Origin: Cryptomeria japonica
Lineage: Eukaryota > Streptophyta > Pinopsida > Cupressales > Cupressaceae
DNA length: 64,000 nucleotides
Reading direction: 5' to 3'
Assembly (NCBI RefSeq): GCF_030272615.1
Contig: NC_081415.1
Location: forward strand, 624,899,740-624,963,739
This document shows, one piece after another, positions 23,731 through 34,597 of this stretch. A program made the position numbers and the translations under genes. The notes below the pieces were generated by a model. The model saw only the letters and a list, made by a program, of their open reading frames with translations. It was not told the origin of the DNA and made no database searches. Every line of letters starts with the position of its first letter. Within the stretch, counting starts at the first letter, position 1.

Positions 23731-24028
23731 CTCCTTATTTATTTCCCTTCTCTTGAATTATTTCATTAGAAATCTCAAAACATACTCCATCTAATCTTAT
23801 ATAGAAAGATAATAATTGAATCACAGGAGTATGTAAAATTATCACTACCATTCCCTTCCTCAGTACTTCTTCCACTATTTAGGGAATATTTTTTTTATAA
23901 TTTTCATGAAAATACACTTGAATCATGAAAATCTAAATACCTGGAAATGCTGAAATCGTTGTTGCCTTCTTCAACCTAGGATTTGAAAAAATCACCTTTA
24001 ATCCTTGAAATCTTTAACACTGATCTTT

Positions 24029-24042
24029 TGACAGAGTCGCCA
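24029..24042 (-). promoter_or_regulatory. Candidate GypX primer binding site, duplicated copy
   Basis: Identical to 17692-17705 (TGGCGACTCTGTCA on the minus strand). Confidence 0.55.
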
Positions 24043-26207
24043 CCTTCTTATAGAGGACCAATACTCAAACAACTAAAATTTCTTCACAGGTCAGATTTGC
24101 TTCAACACAGCACTACAACACTTCCTTATCATCAAATGGCCTTAGAGATTCTATCCTCAACTTGTTAGGGTACTTCATCATAAGAGATCGAATATTCTTC
24201 GTCCTTCCTACAAATTTCTTAGTTCTTCTTCAAGCAGACACACACTAGTGCATAGATCTCAGTGTCTCAGAGTTGCCACTCACAACTATGAGGTATTACA
24301 TATAATCTTGAAAAACATATAGATTTGGACCGTACTCTTTATAGAACAAGAACTATAGCATATTTCTCAGCGACATTTATGAGAATTGACTCAAACCGAC
24401 AAGGGACAGATTAAGAAGTGTCTTCACTCCATGGGAAAAATATCCACTATGTTTTAGCAAATTTTTCTAGCCTGAGATTCTCTACAGTTCCTTTCATCCT
24501 CAACAGAGTTGCCAATTTTTGTTGGTTCCCAAAATGGATGACGGTTTTACACTCCTTACAAGGCAGAGACCAGGCTGATTTTCTCCAAATATCTATGGAG
24601 AGCCACCTCCAACTATCAATATCTATCAGGCTTGGACCAACAATAACAAGGACAAAAAGTCCTTCTGCGCTTTAGGCTCTACAGAACCAGGGATGGTGAT
24701 CCCTTTAGTAAGATATCTTGCTCTCTACAACAATACTCAAGAAACTTACTGAAAACAAGGGAGATTATCTCATAATAAGACTCAACAGAAAGGGAGAATT
24801 CTCAAGGATGGAAAATCCTTTAGTGATCCTCAACCTTAAGCTCGAGTATGAGAGAGGGTGAGACAAATTTTAGAAAATACATAAATCTTAGCAAACGATT
24901 GTTCTGATATTTATTAGATTCATTCTGAGAGATCATAAAGAAGATAAAACCGGAAACTGATAACCTAATCAGATTTGATAGCGGATACTAGTGCCTTATT
25001 CATTTGGGTTACAGAGTCTATGAAAAGTGTTACTTTAAACTTGATAATACTTCTTTTAATAGTTGGTCTAGCCTGAAATAATACAGCCTTACAATATTGT
25101 TCTTCTTATAATCCTTCATCTGATCTGCTTATCAAATCCTGTGGCGAGCCTTATTTCCCTTGTAATCTCATTGAAGCATTTTAATTAACCCCTTGGACTA
25201 AAGCATTTAATATAAGAATACATACATCATAACAATGCAATAAACAAATGAAACCCTTGATCCCATTTGCTTAAAAGAAGACAAAACTGCACATAGGAGA
25301 GTAAAGATTAGGAAAAATATATTTGCATTAATATCATAAGCTATCTTTTATCAGATGATGGCCAAAAAAATTCAAATACAGAATGACCCACTTGAAAAGG
25401 GAGAACTTGCAACTGTTCTATTACTTTTTTGCTTTGCAAAATAAAACTACAACTCTCTAGAACTATTTTGGACCTAACCCTACAGAAAATATCTATTTTA
25501 CAAAGATCCTTCTTAGAAAATTCAGACCCTAACTAATGGCCTTGAATTCCCTTTTATAGAGAACAAGGTACCGACAAGCTTTAGGCCATGAGACACTTGT
25601 CAACAAAACTAAGCCTTAGAGGCTATACACATTTCTTGTTACCGAATGTTTATACGTCCATGCGATGGCACTTGTGAATCATTGTTTTCTAACCGAAAAT
25701 TGGTAAGAGAAAAAACATTTGAGCCATGTAATTATCGCCCTGACATCTTTGGATGGAGTGTGAGATGTTGCATTTTTGTCCCATAGAGAATTTCCCTTCC
25801 TTAGAAAGGGAAACAGGATCCTAACAATAAGTAAAGTTGCCCCTCAAGCTAGAGGAGGAACTCAACCTTCATACCTAGGATCAGAGGTAGTGGGAGGTGA
25901 AGTTAGAGGGGAAACATAATATGTTGGGGAGGGGTCATAGCTTCCAAGCAGGTACATGGATGGATTGTTTCTGCTCCCTACCCAGACATGTTCCCTTTTT
26001 ATTTCTCTGCAAGTTCTTTCTTAGAACTCTCTGCCACCCAGAGACCGAGTAGACACAAAGACTGTTCCATGTGTGGCCCTTCTTCACGAGAAAGGCTTTC
26101 AATCCCCCTCTGGAAATCCTCCCCACTTTCACATCCCCTATGACAATAGATATAGTCACACATGAGAGAAAAAATCCATCTGGTATCACAAAGTATATTG
26201 CAACTCC
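24043..26207 (-). mobile_element. GypX 5' LTR, inner part (unit 2)
   Basis: Copy of 17706-19870, with the TATA module at 25551-25558. It continues after the TIR transposon at 27201-28547. Confidence 0.65.
25551..25558 (-). promoter_or_regulatory. GypX LTR TATA box (unit 2)
   Basis: Minus-strand TATAAAAG in the same context as 19214-19221. Confidence 0.55.
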
Positions 26208-27200
26208 GAGTGAACTCACAATACTGGTTCCCACTTTTTAACCAACTTTGACACTTAGATGAATATTTTGAAAAAAACCTTCACTTTCTAACACCTATAA
26301 CTTTTAAACCATTAAGAATTTGAAGATGATATAAACTACTAATTTTTAACATCTTGTTTTTAGATTCTAAATATTTTTTTTGCAAATTTGTTTGAATAAA
26401 ATTTTATTGATTTTTCCATCTCCCTCAAAAAGTAGTTGTTTACAGCAAACAATATTTTTTAAAAGTGATGTGTATCCCTAAACGCATAATTTTTTTTCTA
26501 TAAATGATAAAAACTTAATTCTTTTGAGTTTTGGTTTGTAACATCAATACCCAAGGCATGCACTTTATTTGATAGTGATATGTTGAATATTTTTTATTTT
26601 ATTAAGTTTTGAAGTTCAACTAATTATACTTTGGATATAGGTGTACGTTTGAACACATAACTTGTTCTATATATATCAAAATTCAATTTTCTTTTTTTGG
26701 TTAGAAAGAAAACACCAATACCTAGTGCATAGATATTTTCAGAATTTTTTTGAATTAGTTTACTATTTTTCCCAATGCATTGAACAAAGAAGTTCATGTT
26801 CGATGAGAAACCTACATTCATAAGAAATTAAATAAAAATCTATTAATGAAATTAAATATATTAAAAGTTATACTATTTGGAAAGCTTATAATAAGGACTA
26901 AATACTTTTTAAAAAAAAACTTTTAAATGAATTAATTTGACCCCCCAAAAGCTAATGTAAAATTGGTGTTTTATCAGCATTTGATAGATGCAAAGGAGAC
27001 TCCATTGCAAGTATGATTTAGAAGTAGAAAGGTTCTATCTAAGAAATTTTGATGTAAGAGCCTTTGCTTTAACTCTCTTCAATTAATTACTTCAAATGGG
27101 ACCTCTTAAAACTTAAATCATTATATTTTTTAAAGAGTGTATGATTTCAGTAAAAATCAGGTCGTACCAAAAAGTGGGAACCAGCTTTGTGAGTTCACCC
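26208..27200. mobile_element. Complete non-autonomous TIR DNA transposon (993 bp)
   Basis: The terminal inverted repeats are about 30 bp: left GAGTGAACTCACAATACTGG continuing into ttcccacttttt, right (reverse complement) GGGTGAACTCACAAAGCTGG continuing likewise. Flanking ctcc at 26204-26207 and 27201-27204 is a 4-bp duplication (5 bp if one mismatch is allowed). The empty site at 4401-4410 in the other GypX LTR supports a clean insertion. A/T-rich with no transposase; superfamily not assigned. Confidence 0.82.
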
Positions 27201-28547
27201 CTCCATCTATAAGCTTTGTCAAATATCATTTCTTCTGTAGAAAGAAAAACTGCACTAAGAAAATGAAAAGGCTTCATACTCTGCTACCAATTCGATCCCC
27301 ACCTTGTTGTATTTATAGTTAAACAATACTTCATCAAGTAGTGCCTGTTCTTAAAACATCATCACTCTAGTGTTCTGAATTTACTCTGCCAGCTATGGAC
27401 ACTATAATTCATGCATATCACATCTACTGCATTCTTCTATCAAGTTTCACCTGATTCGAATGATTTTATTCTAATCTTATTCCTTTTTTCTATGTACAAT
27501 CTCATGCTTCAGGATTTCTGTCAACAATAAAATCTCTAAATTCATCAGAGAACTCGTGATTCGTTACACTTGAATTGGAAGCTTATCCAAATCCTTTCAC
27601 ATCTCTAAGCTATCATTTTTTACTATTAAATCAATCCTGAATTGACAAGTCTGAGTCCCATTCATTTTGCCTGACTTTACAACTATATCTGTGGACACAC
27701 AAAATCCTGACTGAACAATGCCATATCATCCTTCAACCAAGTTCCATCAGCAACCTCCCTATAAGCCTTCTTGATCAGCCCTAGACACATGGCATCATCT
27801 CGTGATGCTGTAGTCTGTAATCTCCTTGCAACTTTGATTGCAGGAATACGAGGTCTGTCCGATCTGTTCAATGTTTACTGCTTTACATACTTCCCATCAA
27901 CTCATCTTCAACTTAAAAATAGAGCACCTTTTACCTCAGGATAAAACATCTCTGTTCTTTCTAAGCACGTGCAAATTGATTGGACCATTAGTAGATCGAT
28001 CTTTACTGCCTGGGAATTAGTAACACAATACTTTCAATCGGTTATGCTGCTAACCCTATTGGTTTTTGCTGATAACACGTGGCACCATCTCGCAATGCTG
28101 CGGTCATTAAAATCCTCGCACATTTGATCACGGGGAAGCGCTAGCCATTGGATCTATCCTTTCTTTAACAGATAGTAATCATATTTAGGACCTTTTCAAA
28201 TTATGAAAATACAATCATGGGCATAAATATTTAAAAGGGGACCGGTTTAAGGAATATTCATGCTCCTGACTTAAGGAAATTATTATTTCACGAACTGGTT
28301 GATCAACATTTTTCTTAGGGAATAAGATGGCCCTGCTCATGGAAATGGTACCCTCAGCATTAAGTGGGAAAAAATTAATAGAAAAATATATCATCGCTAG
28401 GATTTTCTTCACTAAATGTAAGAAGTTTTGATAAACCGTAAACCCTAGACCTTGAATCGTTCCCAGAGGATACAAGTAAAACCTAAAAATCAATGTTTTG
28501 GACTTAAAATTTGAAAATTTCATGCCATTAATTTTTCAGGGCTATCA
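27201..28547 (-). mobile_element. GypX 5' LTR, outer part
   Basis: Matches 4407-5052 plus 11746-12546, with the Copia1 site empty at 27744-27748. The end at 28547 is the outer LTR edge (minus-strand TGATAGCCC). The next five bases, tagtc, would be the target duplication; the other copy is outside the window. The short open frames here do not look coding. Confidence 0.8.
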
Positions 28548-28689
28548 TAGTCATCAAGGATATGAAGCCAATAATTCTCTGTACATATACACAACAAGTA
28601 TATGAAATTATCAATCTATGTCTAGACATGTATAATCATTATTAGTTATTTAAACTATTCATTCAATCATATTTGCATTCAATTACCTT
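28548..28689. other. GypX right flank, nothing recognised
   Basis: A/T-rich sequence between the GypX LTR edge and the last candidate exon of the neighbouring minus-strand gene. Confidence 0.4.
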
Positions 28690-30131
28690 TCCCTTGTCTC
28701 CAACTGCACTACCAGATCCCGAATCACACAGCCCCACACTTGTGCTACTTGTGTCCTACAAGAGTAAAATAAGATATACATGCAAGTTACTACATAATCT
28801 AATTAATACCAATATAAATGATGAGCATGTATGTACAATAAAATACAAATGACTAGGTGCAATAATATATGTACCGTAAAGTTGTCAAGGCCAAATTAAA
28901 TGGTTGTCAAGGTGCCCTCCTAGATCTGTGTCAACTCCTCCTCTGTCATCAACTATTAAATAAACCATGTAAATAAAAATTAGTACATAATATTATCTAG
29001 ATTATAAATATTCATTTAAAATATAGAATGAACTGTGAAAATCCAAATCTTACCACTACATCATCAATGTATGATGAAGGTGCCTCCTCGCCTCTAGCAT
29101 GTGAGGAATCTCCAGGGTATCCTCCAGTCTATGTCATAACATCTAGTGCATCATGCATCTCATGCACCTCATAATCTGTAGTGTACGCAGGAGGATCAAC
29201 AGGTTGTCCAACTCGACCCAAGCATACGTGCCCAGACATGACACAACTATGGGGCACACAAATGTGTGGATCTAAGGAGGATGTGTCAGCGTCACCGGAT
29301 TCACCACTACCATCAAAAGTAGGTTGAGCTACTGCCCCAGCCTGAGAAACCAAAAGGATACTCAAAGAGTGAATCGCTGATATGATCTATGATGTTGCCT
29401 CACAAATGATATCTAGATGCTACATTGGAGGTGGGGATCAACAGGTGGAAGGGGGACATATGGGCCCTCAACTACTCTGACTGTCCTAGGTCTATTTTGG
29501 GGCGTACATAAACCCACACCCTGGAAAGGTTGGATGTCAAAGTATTTCACATGTTTTCCTAAAACAACCTCAACATACAATTTTTTGATGCAGTAGAAGG
29601 GGACATCAAGATTGTTTTTGGGTGGTTTATCGAAAACCATCCACCAACAATCCCAAAAGTTTTTCACAATACCATCATTTGTGCACCATTTAATAGAATT
29701 TTTTTTTTGGGGGGGGAAGGGGTATACGGGTTGACCAGTGCGACAATTCACAAACAATGCGGCGATAGCGGCTTTTGATATCTTGAGATCCTTGATCTCC
29801 TTATACAGAAAGCCATCTGCATACTGTTCCCTCATAGAATTGCGCCACAGAAGAGAGACATTGTGCTCCTTAGTGATAGTTTCTATACTCTTATGATCGA
29901 CATGAGGGGATCAAACATTGCGTTCAGGTGAGGGATCCTACGGTAGACATCTGCATTCCCCCTCAATTGGTTCAAATTTTGTGCAATTAAATCCTGAATT
30001 GAGGGGGGGTTGGGCAAAGGAGAGTTTTGTGCAAGAGGGTTTGGTTGTTGCAGATGTGGTTGATCAATTTTTTCGTTGTTATCCACTATTTTTAACCTAA
30101 TTGAATGTAAACAATTGAATTTACTTAACAA
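28690..30131 (-). pseudogene. Degraded gene of unknown family with candidate introns
   Basis: Reading from 30131: a Pro/Asn/Gln-rich start (LQQPNPLAQNSPLPNPPS), then LNAMFDPLMSI; a one-base frameshift near 29900; and a conserved-looking core at 29835-29413 (YADGFLYKEIKDLKISKAA, WCTNDGIVKNFWDCWWMVF, VVLGKHVKYFDIQPF). A second break is followed by a Ser/Asp-rich tail (29365-29060). Downstream there are plausible splice signals on the minus strand: donor after ...GATGTAGTG with GTAAGA (about 29054), acceptor ATTTAATAG before TTGATGACAGAGG (about 28955), another donor near 28875, and acceptor CTCTTGTAG before GACACAAGTAGC (about 28759). I do not recognise the family; the setting suggests a transposon gene. 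Confidence 0.4.
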
Positions 30132-30299
30132 ATTCGAACAATTTTGTATTTGATTTAAAAAAACCTAGTTTTCATGAAAGAAACATATTTTGAATGGAAA
30201 AACAAATAAACATTAAAAAAATACATAAATTTGAATGAAAATGATGAAAAAAAATTAAAATTCTACCTTTTAATGGCTTTTTTTGTAAATTTGGGTCAA

Positions 30300-30715
30300 A
30301 AAATTGGATATCGAGTCCAATCGGATATCGGATTTTAAAAAATCGCATAGCCCATGGGTGAAAAATAACTCACGGGCTGTCACAGTCCTTTTATATTGTC
30401 TCTGAAAATTGGATATCCAACAAAATCGAATATCCGATAAAACCTGATATCTGATTTTATTGGATATCGGATTTTTATAGTTAAATTATTTTAAAATAAA
30501 ATTATATTATATAATATATAATATATAATTATATAATATATATTATTATATTATATAATATAATAATATATTATATTATATAATATGTAATATATAATAT
30601 ATTATTATATTCCATTATATATTATATAATTTATTTTTTAATTTAAAATTACCTATAAATATCGGATATCCGATTTAACGGAATATTCAATTTTATCCGA
30701 TATTTGATTTGCTTA
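30300..30715. repeat. Palindrome cluster around an AT microsatellite
   Basis: Repeated GGATATCGGAT/ATCCGATAT motifs at about 30307, 30323, 30405, 30430, 30462, 30663 and 30697, including the palindrome atcggatatccgat near 30662. They flank about 130 bp of TA/TAA repeats (30495-30630). The left block (aattggatatcgagtccaat) and the right block read on the opposite strand are imperfect inverted repeats, so the whole could fold into a large hairpin. Confidence 0.65.
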
Positions 30716-31119
30716 GGTGTTTACCATGCCAAGGTGTACTGACACCGAGGCCAAGCAAAAAGTCAACACTGTTTTTTGCATTTTTAGGCGAGTGGAAAAG
30801 GCTATTTTTTTTTACATCGCCACTTTTTGGCCCCCCATGATCCTGCACTAACCCTATGGGTTGTTGCCATTAATACAATTGAGTCTTGCTTTTGGAGTGT
30901 GGATTTTTAATTGAAAAGGTTTTCTCATGTAAATATGGTGTTATAGTTTTATTTGTTTATTTATCTGAATTTGTATGTGTTTATATAATTTGCAAGGGTT
31001 TGTAATTTTTGTTTTTGCATTCACTCTCTTATTAGATTAAGAATTTCGAATAATTATTCCTCACTTTGATTCATTTCAATTGGCATCAAAACCTAGACAA
31101 CCTAGTTATTGTTGTGAGT
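30716..31119. other. Non-coding stretch
   Basis: Contains a GGGGGGCCAAAAAGTGGCGA motif (minus strand, near 30836) that could be a transposon end, but no partner was found. No gene. Confidence 0.3.
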
Positions 31120-31540
31120 CAGGGATAACTATAAGAAACCACCCCCCGGGCAACTATGTAAAATCCTAGCGAATCACATTATTTTCGCTAGGAGATTTTC
31201 ATATTGATGGCGAAATTTTTCTTTAAAATAGGGAAAAAAATTATTTTGTATTGGCCATTTTTTTCTAGGGTATGAAAACTCCATAAATTTCTAGCGAATA
31301 ATACCTTGTTCTATGGGGAAAATATATATTGTAGGAGGCGAATAATTTTTGTTAAAAGGAACAAATATATAATTGTATGGGCGAAAATTTTTACTCTGAA
31401 TGAAAAATTATTTAAATGTATTGGCAATTTTTATCCACCGCTTGAAAATTATTTAATTTGTTTGGGCGAATATTTTGTTATTTATGGAAAAATATATAAT
31501 TTATTGGCGATTTCATGAATTCATTGCCATTAATAGACAA
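31120..31540 (+). repeat. Z1: end of Z-type element with 41-44 bp tandem repeats
   Basis: Begins CAGGGATAACTATAAGAAAC followed by CACCCCCC, matching the reverse complement of the right end of Z2. Nine repeats follow whose GGCGAAT-like core sits at 31168, 31209, 31253, 31294, 31337, 31380, 31423, 31465 and 31506, a period of 41-44 bp. The spacers are A/T-rich (unit like ggcgaatattttgttattta...). The right limit is uncertain and no target duplication was found. Confidence 0.7.
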
Positions 31541-32159
31541 GGCACATCACATCACATCAGTACATTACATTGAGTCCGAACTCTGGATGATGTATCAATA
31601 AGCGCGGCCTCTTTGACATGTGAAGGGTGACACATACCTAAAATCCATCAATGATTTTAAACCGTTCGATGATCGTAGATCAATGGCTGAAGTTTTATTT
31701 TGGCCCAATTTTCAGAAGAGAACATAGCTCACCAAAAAGTGCCTGAAATGGAATTGGACTCAATAGACACATGTCAAATGTCACGATCGATAATTTTGGT
31801 CATTTAATATATATCCATTCACTAATTGCAATCCACTATGTCCCCATGACTTCCAATGTGGTAGTTGCCAACTTGGTACTGGTTTATAGTTATTTCCAAT
31901 TTCACACACTAGTGCATTTATGGGAAAGATTTGTAGAGATATGAAAGATTTAAAAAAATTTAAAGAAATTAATATGGTCAGAGAATTAATTATTACAATC
32001 AAGAGCTTCAACTATTTATATATGATCTTTGGTTCTTTCATCTTCAATTAGCCTTTGCCATTTGGTAGATAAATCGTCAGAGCTCACGGTATTTAAATTC
32101 TTCCTCTGGTTTAGGTTTATAGGCTCAGGTTGTTTAATTTGTTAATCTGATTTCTCAAG
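31541..32159. other. Non-coding stretch upstream of a possible ORF
   Basis: Includes a tatttatatatga motif near 32012 that would suit a TATA box for the ORF at 32160. Nothing else was recognised. Confidence 0.25.
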
Positions 32160-32662
32160 ATGGAAACTCTCATCCTCTTGAGAAGCATTTTTGCAGAGCA
32201 CCAGAGGGCTTTTCAGGGCTCCGTTAGAGACCCAACCCTCCAATCAGTCTACAAAGAGGTTGGGTCATTCACCAATGAGGTTGTGCAGATGGTGCTGGGC
32301 AAAGAGTTTCTGCAAAACAAAATAGATATCATGTTAACACGAAAATTACATCCTAGTTCTTCGCATCTCTTCTGGACCTCAGAGGAGACAAGGTGGATAT
32401 GTTGATGTTGTTGAGGAAGATGTTTAAGGAAGACTTCCTTGGAGATGACATTATTGTTGTCGTCCTTGCTAAAGTAGGGGTGGGGGTCCCTTGGGTGAGT
32501 GAATTATCCAAGCTTCTCCTCCTTGACCAAATAGTGCTAGTGGCCAGGCAACCATTTTTTCTGAACCTGAATATGGAGCACTTGACTCATTACAGGAAAT
32601 GGATGCGGATCGGCAGGGACTTTCTCCAGAAATGGTTTCTCCTGCACAACTTTACAAACTAA
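32160..32662 (+). pseudogene. Possible gene fragment, two overlapping frames, unknown
   Basis: The ATG at 32160 opens 81 codons (METLILLRSIFAEHQRAFQG). A second frame from about 32370 (DLRGDKVDMLMLLRKMF) runs to 32662. Together they could be one frameshifted coding region of about 165 residues. Composition is less A/T-rich than its surroundings and a TATA-like motif lies upstream, but I recognise no domain. Chance open frames are a real alternative. Confidence 0.25.
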
Positions 32663-33163
32663 ATGTGGCTTCAAGAATTCTCTCAGCTTATGCTCTCTAA
32701 AGAATTCTACATGGAAGGAGGGCCAGATTCTTAGGGTAAAGTTGTAAACCATCCACTACCTGTGCCCTAGCCCTGTCCCCCTAGTAGTTTTTTTTGCCTA
32801 TGTCCTCGAAACCTCGCAGGCTCAGTGGCTCACTCATTTTGGCTTTAAAGTATTTGAGGGACTCAAGTCTCAGACGTAAAAATTGTAAATTTCCAAAGCA
32901 TAAATATTAATGATAATTTTTCAAATTCTAGTTTGTTTCAGTTTGCCTCTTAGAGTCTTATGGATATAAAAATTCTTTCTATTTTATTTTTATTAATGAA
33001 AGTTTTTCAAATTCTTTTTGTCTATGAGCTAAGTTATTTCAATATTTTATTAAACAATGGAAATAAATTTAATACTGTGATCTTTTTTACGTAATCCTTC
33101 TTCCTCTATATTTAATGTATAAAAAAAAATATCAGTTTGTTCCATTAATTATTTGTACATTGA
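32663..33163. other. Non-coding stretch, nothing recognised
   Basis: A/T-rich with no coding or repeat signal seen. Confidence 0.3.
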
Positions 33164-33289
33164 TTATGGGTGATTATAATTTAATAAATATATATAAAAA
33201 AAGAAGTTTATCTCGTGAAAAACAAGTGAATTAAAACTAAAAGTCCAACTTACTTGTTGTTGAAGTTTTGAACTAGTGCATGTGTGGGT

Positions 33290-33548
33290 TGGCACTGGGT
33301 ACATGCTATGATTTATAATTAAGCTTTTGTCATAATGAATAAATTTGAGACATTTATGAAGGGTAGATGGGATCGCTTTCATGGAAGAGAACCAAGGGAA
33401 AGGATGTCCTAACTTCACACAAAATTGATTTGAAGTAGGATTTATGAATGATAGCAAAAATGACATCTAAGCCCTTAGTACCAACCTTAACGAGAAGAGT
33501 AATAGAACCTATAGTAGGACAAGAGAAACCATCAAAGATCTTAACCAC
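33290..33548 (-). pseudogene. Ty3/gypsy protease fragment
   Basis: Two frames overlap. One gives CPTIGSITLLVKVGTKGLDV; the other gives FCVKLGHPF then SSMKAIPSTLHKCLKFIH. This matches the plant gypsy protease C-terminal pattern ITLPV.VG....LLGRPW......AIPSTLHQ.LKF. A frameshift and loss of the LLGRPW core show decay. No surrounding gag or RT was found. Confidence 0.6.
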
Positions 33549-34597
33549 TAAATCAAATTTATCATATCAATATGTTAATTCATACAATTGTAAAGTATAA
33601 AGATATTCTTAAGTTATTACATTCACCATACATGTTCGATCAATCATCAATGAGAACCTCTCATGAGAGTATGTCTTTGATCTTTGCAAGTGATATATAG
33701 ACTTATAGTGGGCCATCAGGTGTTTCAAATTTCAATAGTCTCACTAGGGTCAAAGGTAATGCATATTGCATAGGTCCTTAGGAGGTGCAAGTTTATCAAT
33801 AAGATTCACCACATTATTAGACTCAAGGCCAAGGTCATTAGAAGAAAATTCAAGATTCTAGACTCAATTAGAGAACAAGATTAGACTCAACTAGATCAAT
33901 AGCTTAGAGGCTATAAACTTTGTTGTAAATACAATCATATAATTTTTTAATAGTCTTTATTTATTTATTAAATTAATTTGAACTAAATTAAATTAAAATT
34001 ATATTAAATTAAAATTTATATTAAACTAAATTTATGTTGAACTTTTATATATATTTTTAGTCTTTATTTTAATTTATTTATTAAATTAAATTAAATTAAA
34101 ATCTATATTACACTAAATTTATGTTGACCTTTTATATATATTTATAAACTATTTTTTAAAATTATATATCGTAAATATATTTTTAAAGAATTTTTTTAAA
34201 CTTTAAATTAATATTTTAGATTTAATATTGAATGTTTTCTTTTTTATATTACTAATAATTAATAATAATTAATAAAATTACAACATGATTCTAGATATTT
34301 TGCCCTAAGTATTACTTTTTTACTTTCCAAAGTTTTCAAAATAAGTGCCTCATAAATCATAATCTAATTTCATTTCATGGAAAAACTAGTAAACCGAGGG
34401 AGATTCAGAAACAACTACTAGATTGAGGAATGCAAGTTACAACAGAGATTGTCTGCACCAATCTAGTGAAATAGAAATTTCGGGTAAAATCTAGAACACA
34501 TCCCGCCTTTTTTAATTTTTTTAATCTCGTGGTCCAATTTGAGAGTTAGCATTTTCAGGTTTGTATCTAGCATTATTTTGAATTATTAAAAATAACA
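33549..34597. repeat. A/T-rich intergenic DNA with a tandem pair
   Basis: Two imperfect direct repeats of about 105 bp (33953-34059 and 34060-34150), each containing gtctttat, ttatttattaaatta and aaatttatgttga then ccttttatatatat or a close variant. Otherwise no gene or structured element. Confidence 0.55.

Larger units (their letters stand above)
20794..27131. repeat. Tandem duplication, unit 2, with solo LTR insert
   Basis: Direct copy of unit 1 with few single-base differences, so the duplication is much younger than Copia1. In places it keeps the older state: a sense codon where unit 1 has a gag stop near 17024, and the intact primer site and ggtct at element B. Only this unit runs on, beyond 27131, into the complete right end of the TIR transposon. 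Confidence 0.93.

Noticed and set aside
15791-27131. The 5-kb direct repeats as LTRs of one giant retrotransposon
   Set aside because: There is no interior between them, they start and end inside other elements, and they have no TG/CA ends or primer site at the edges.
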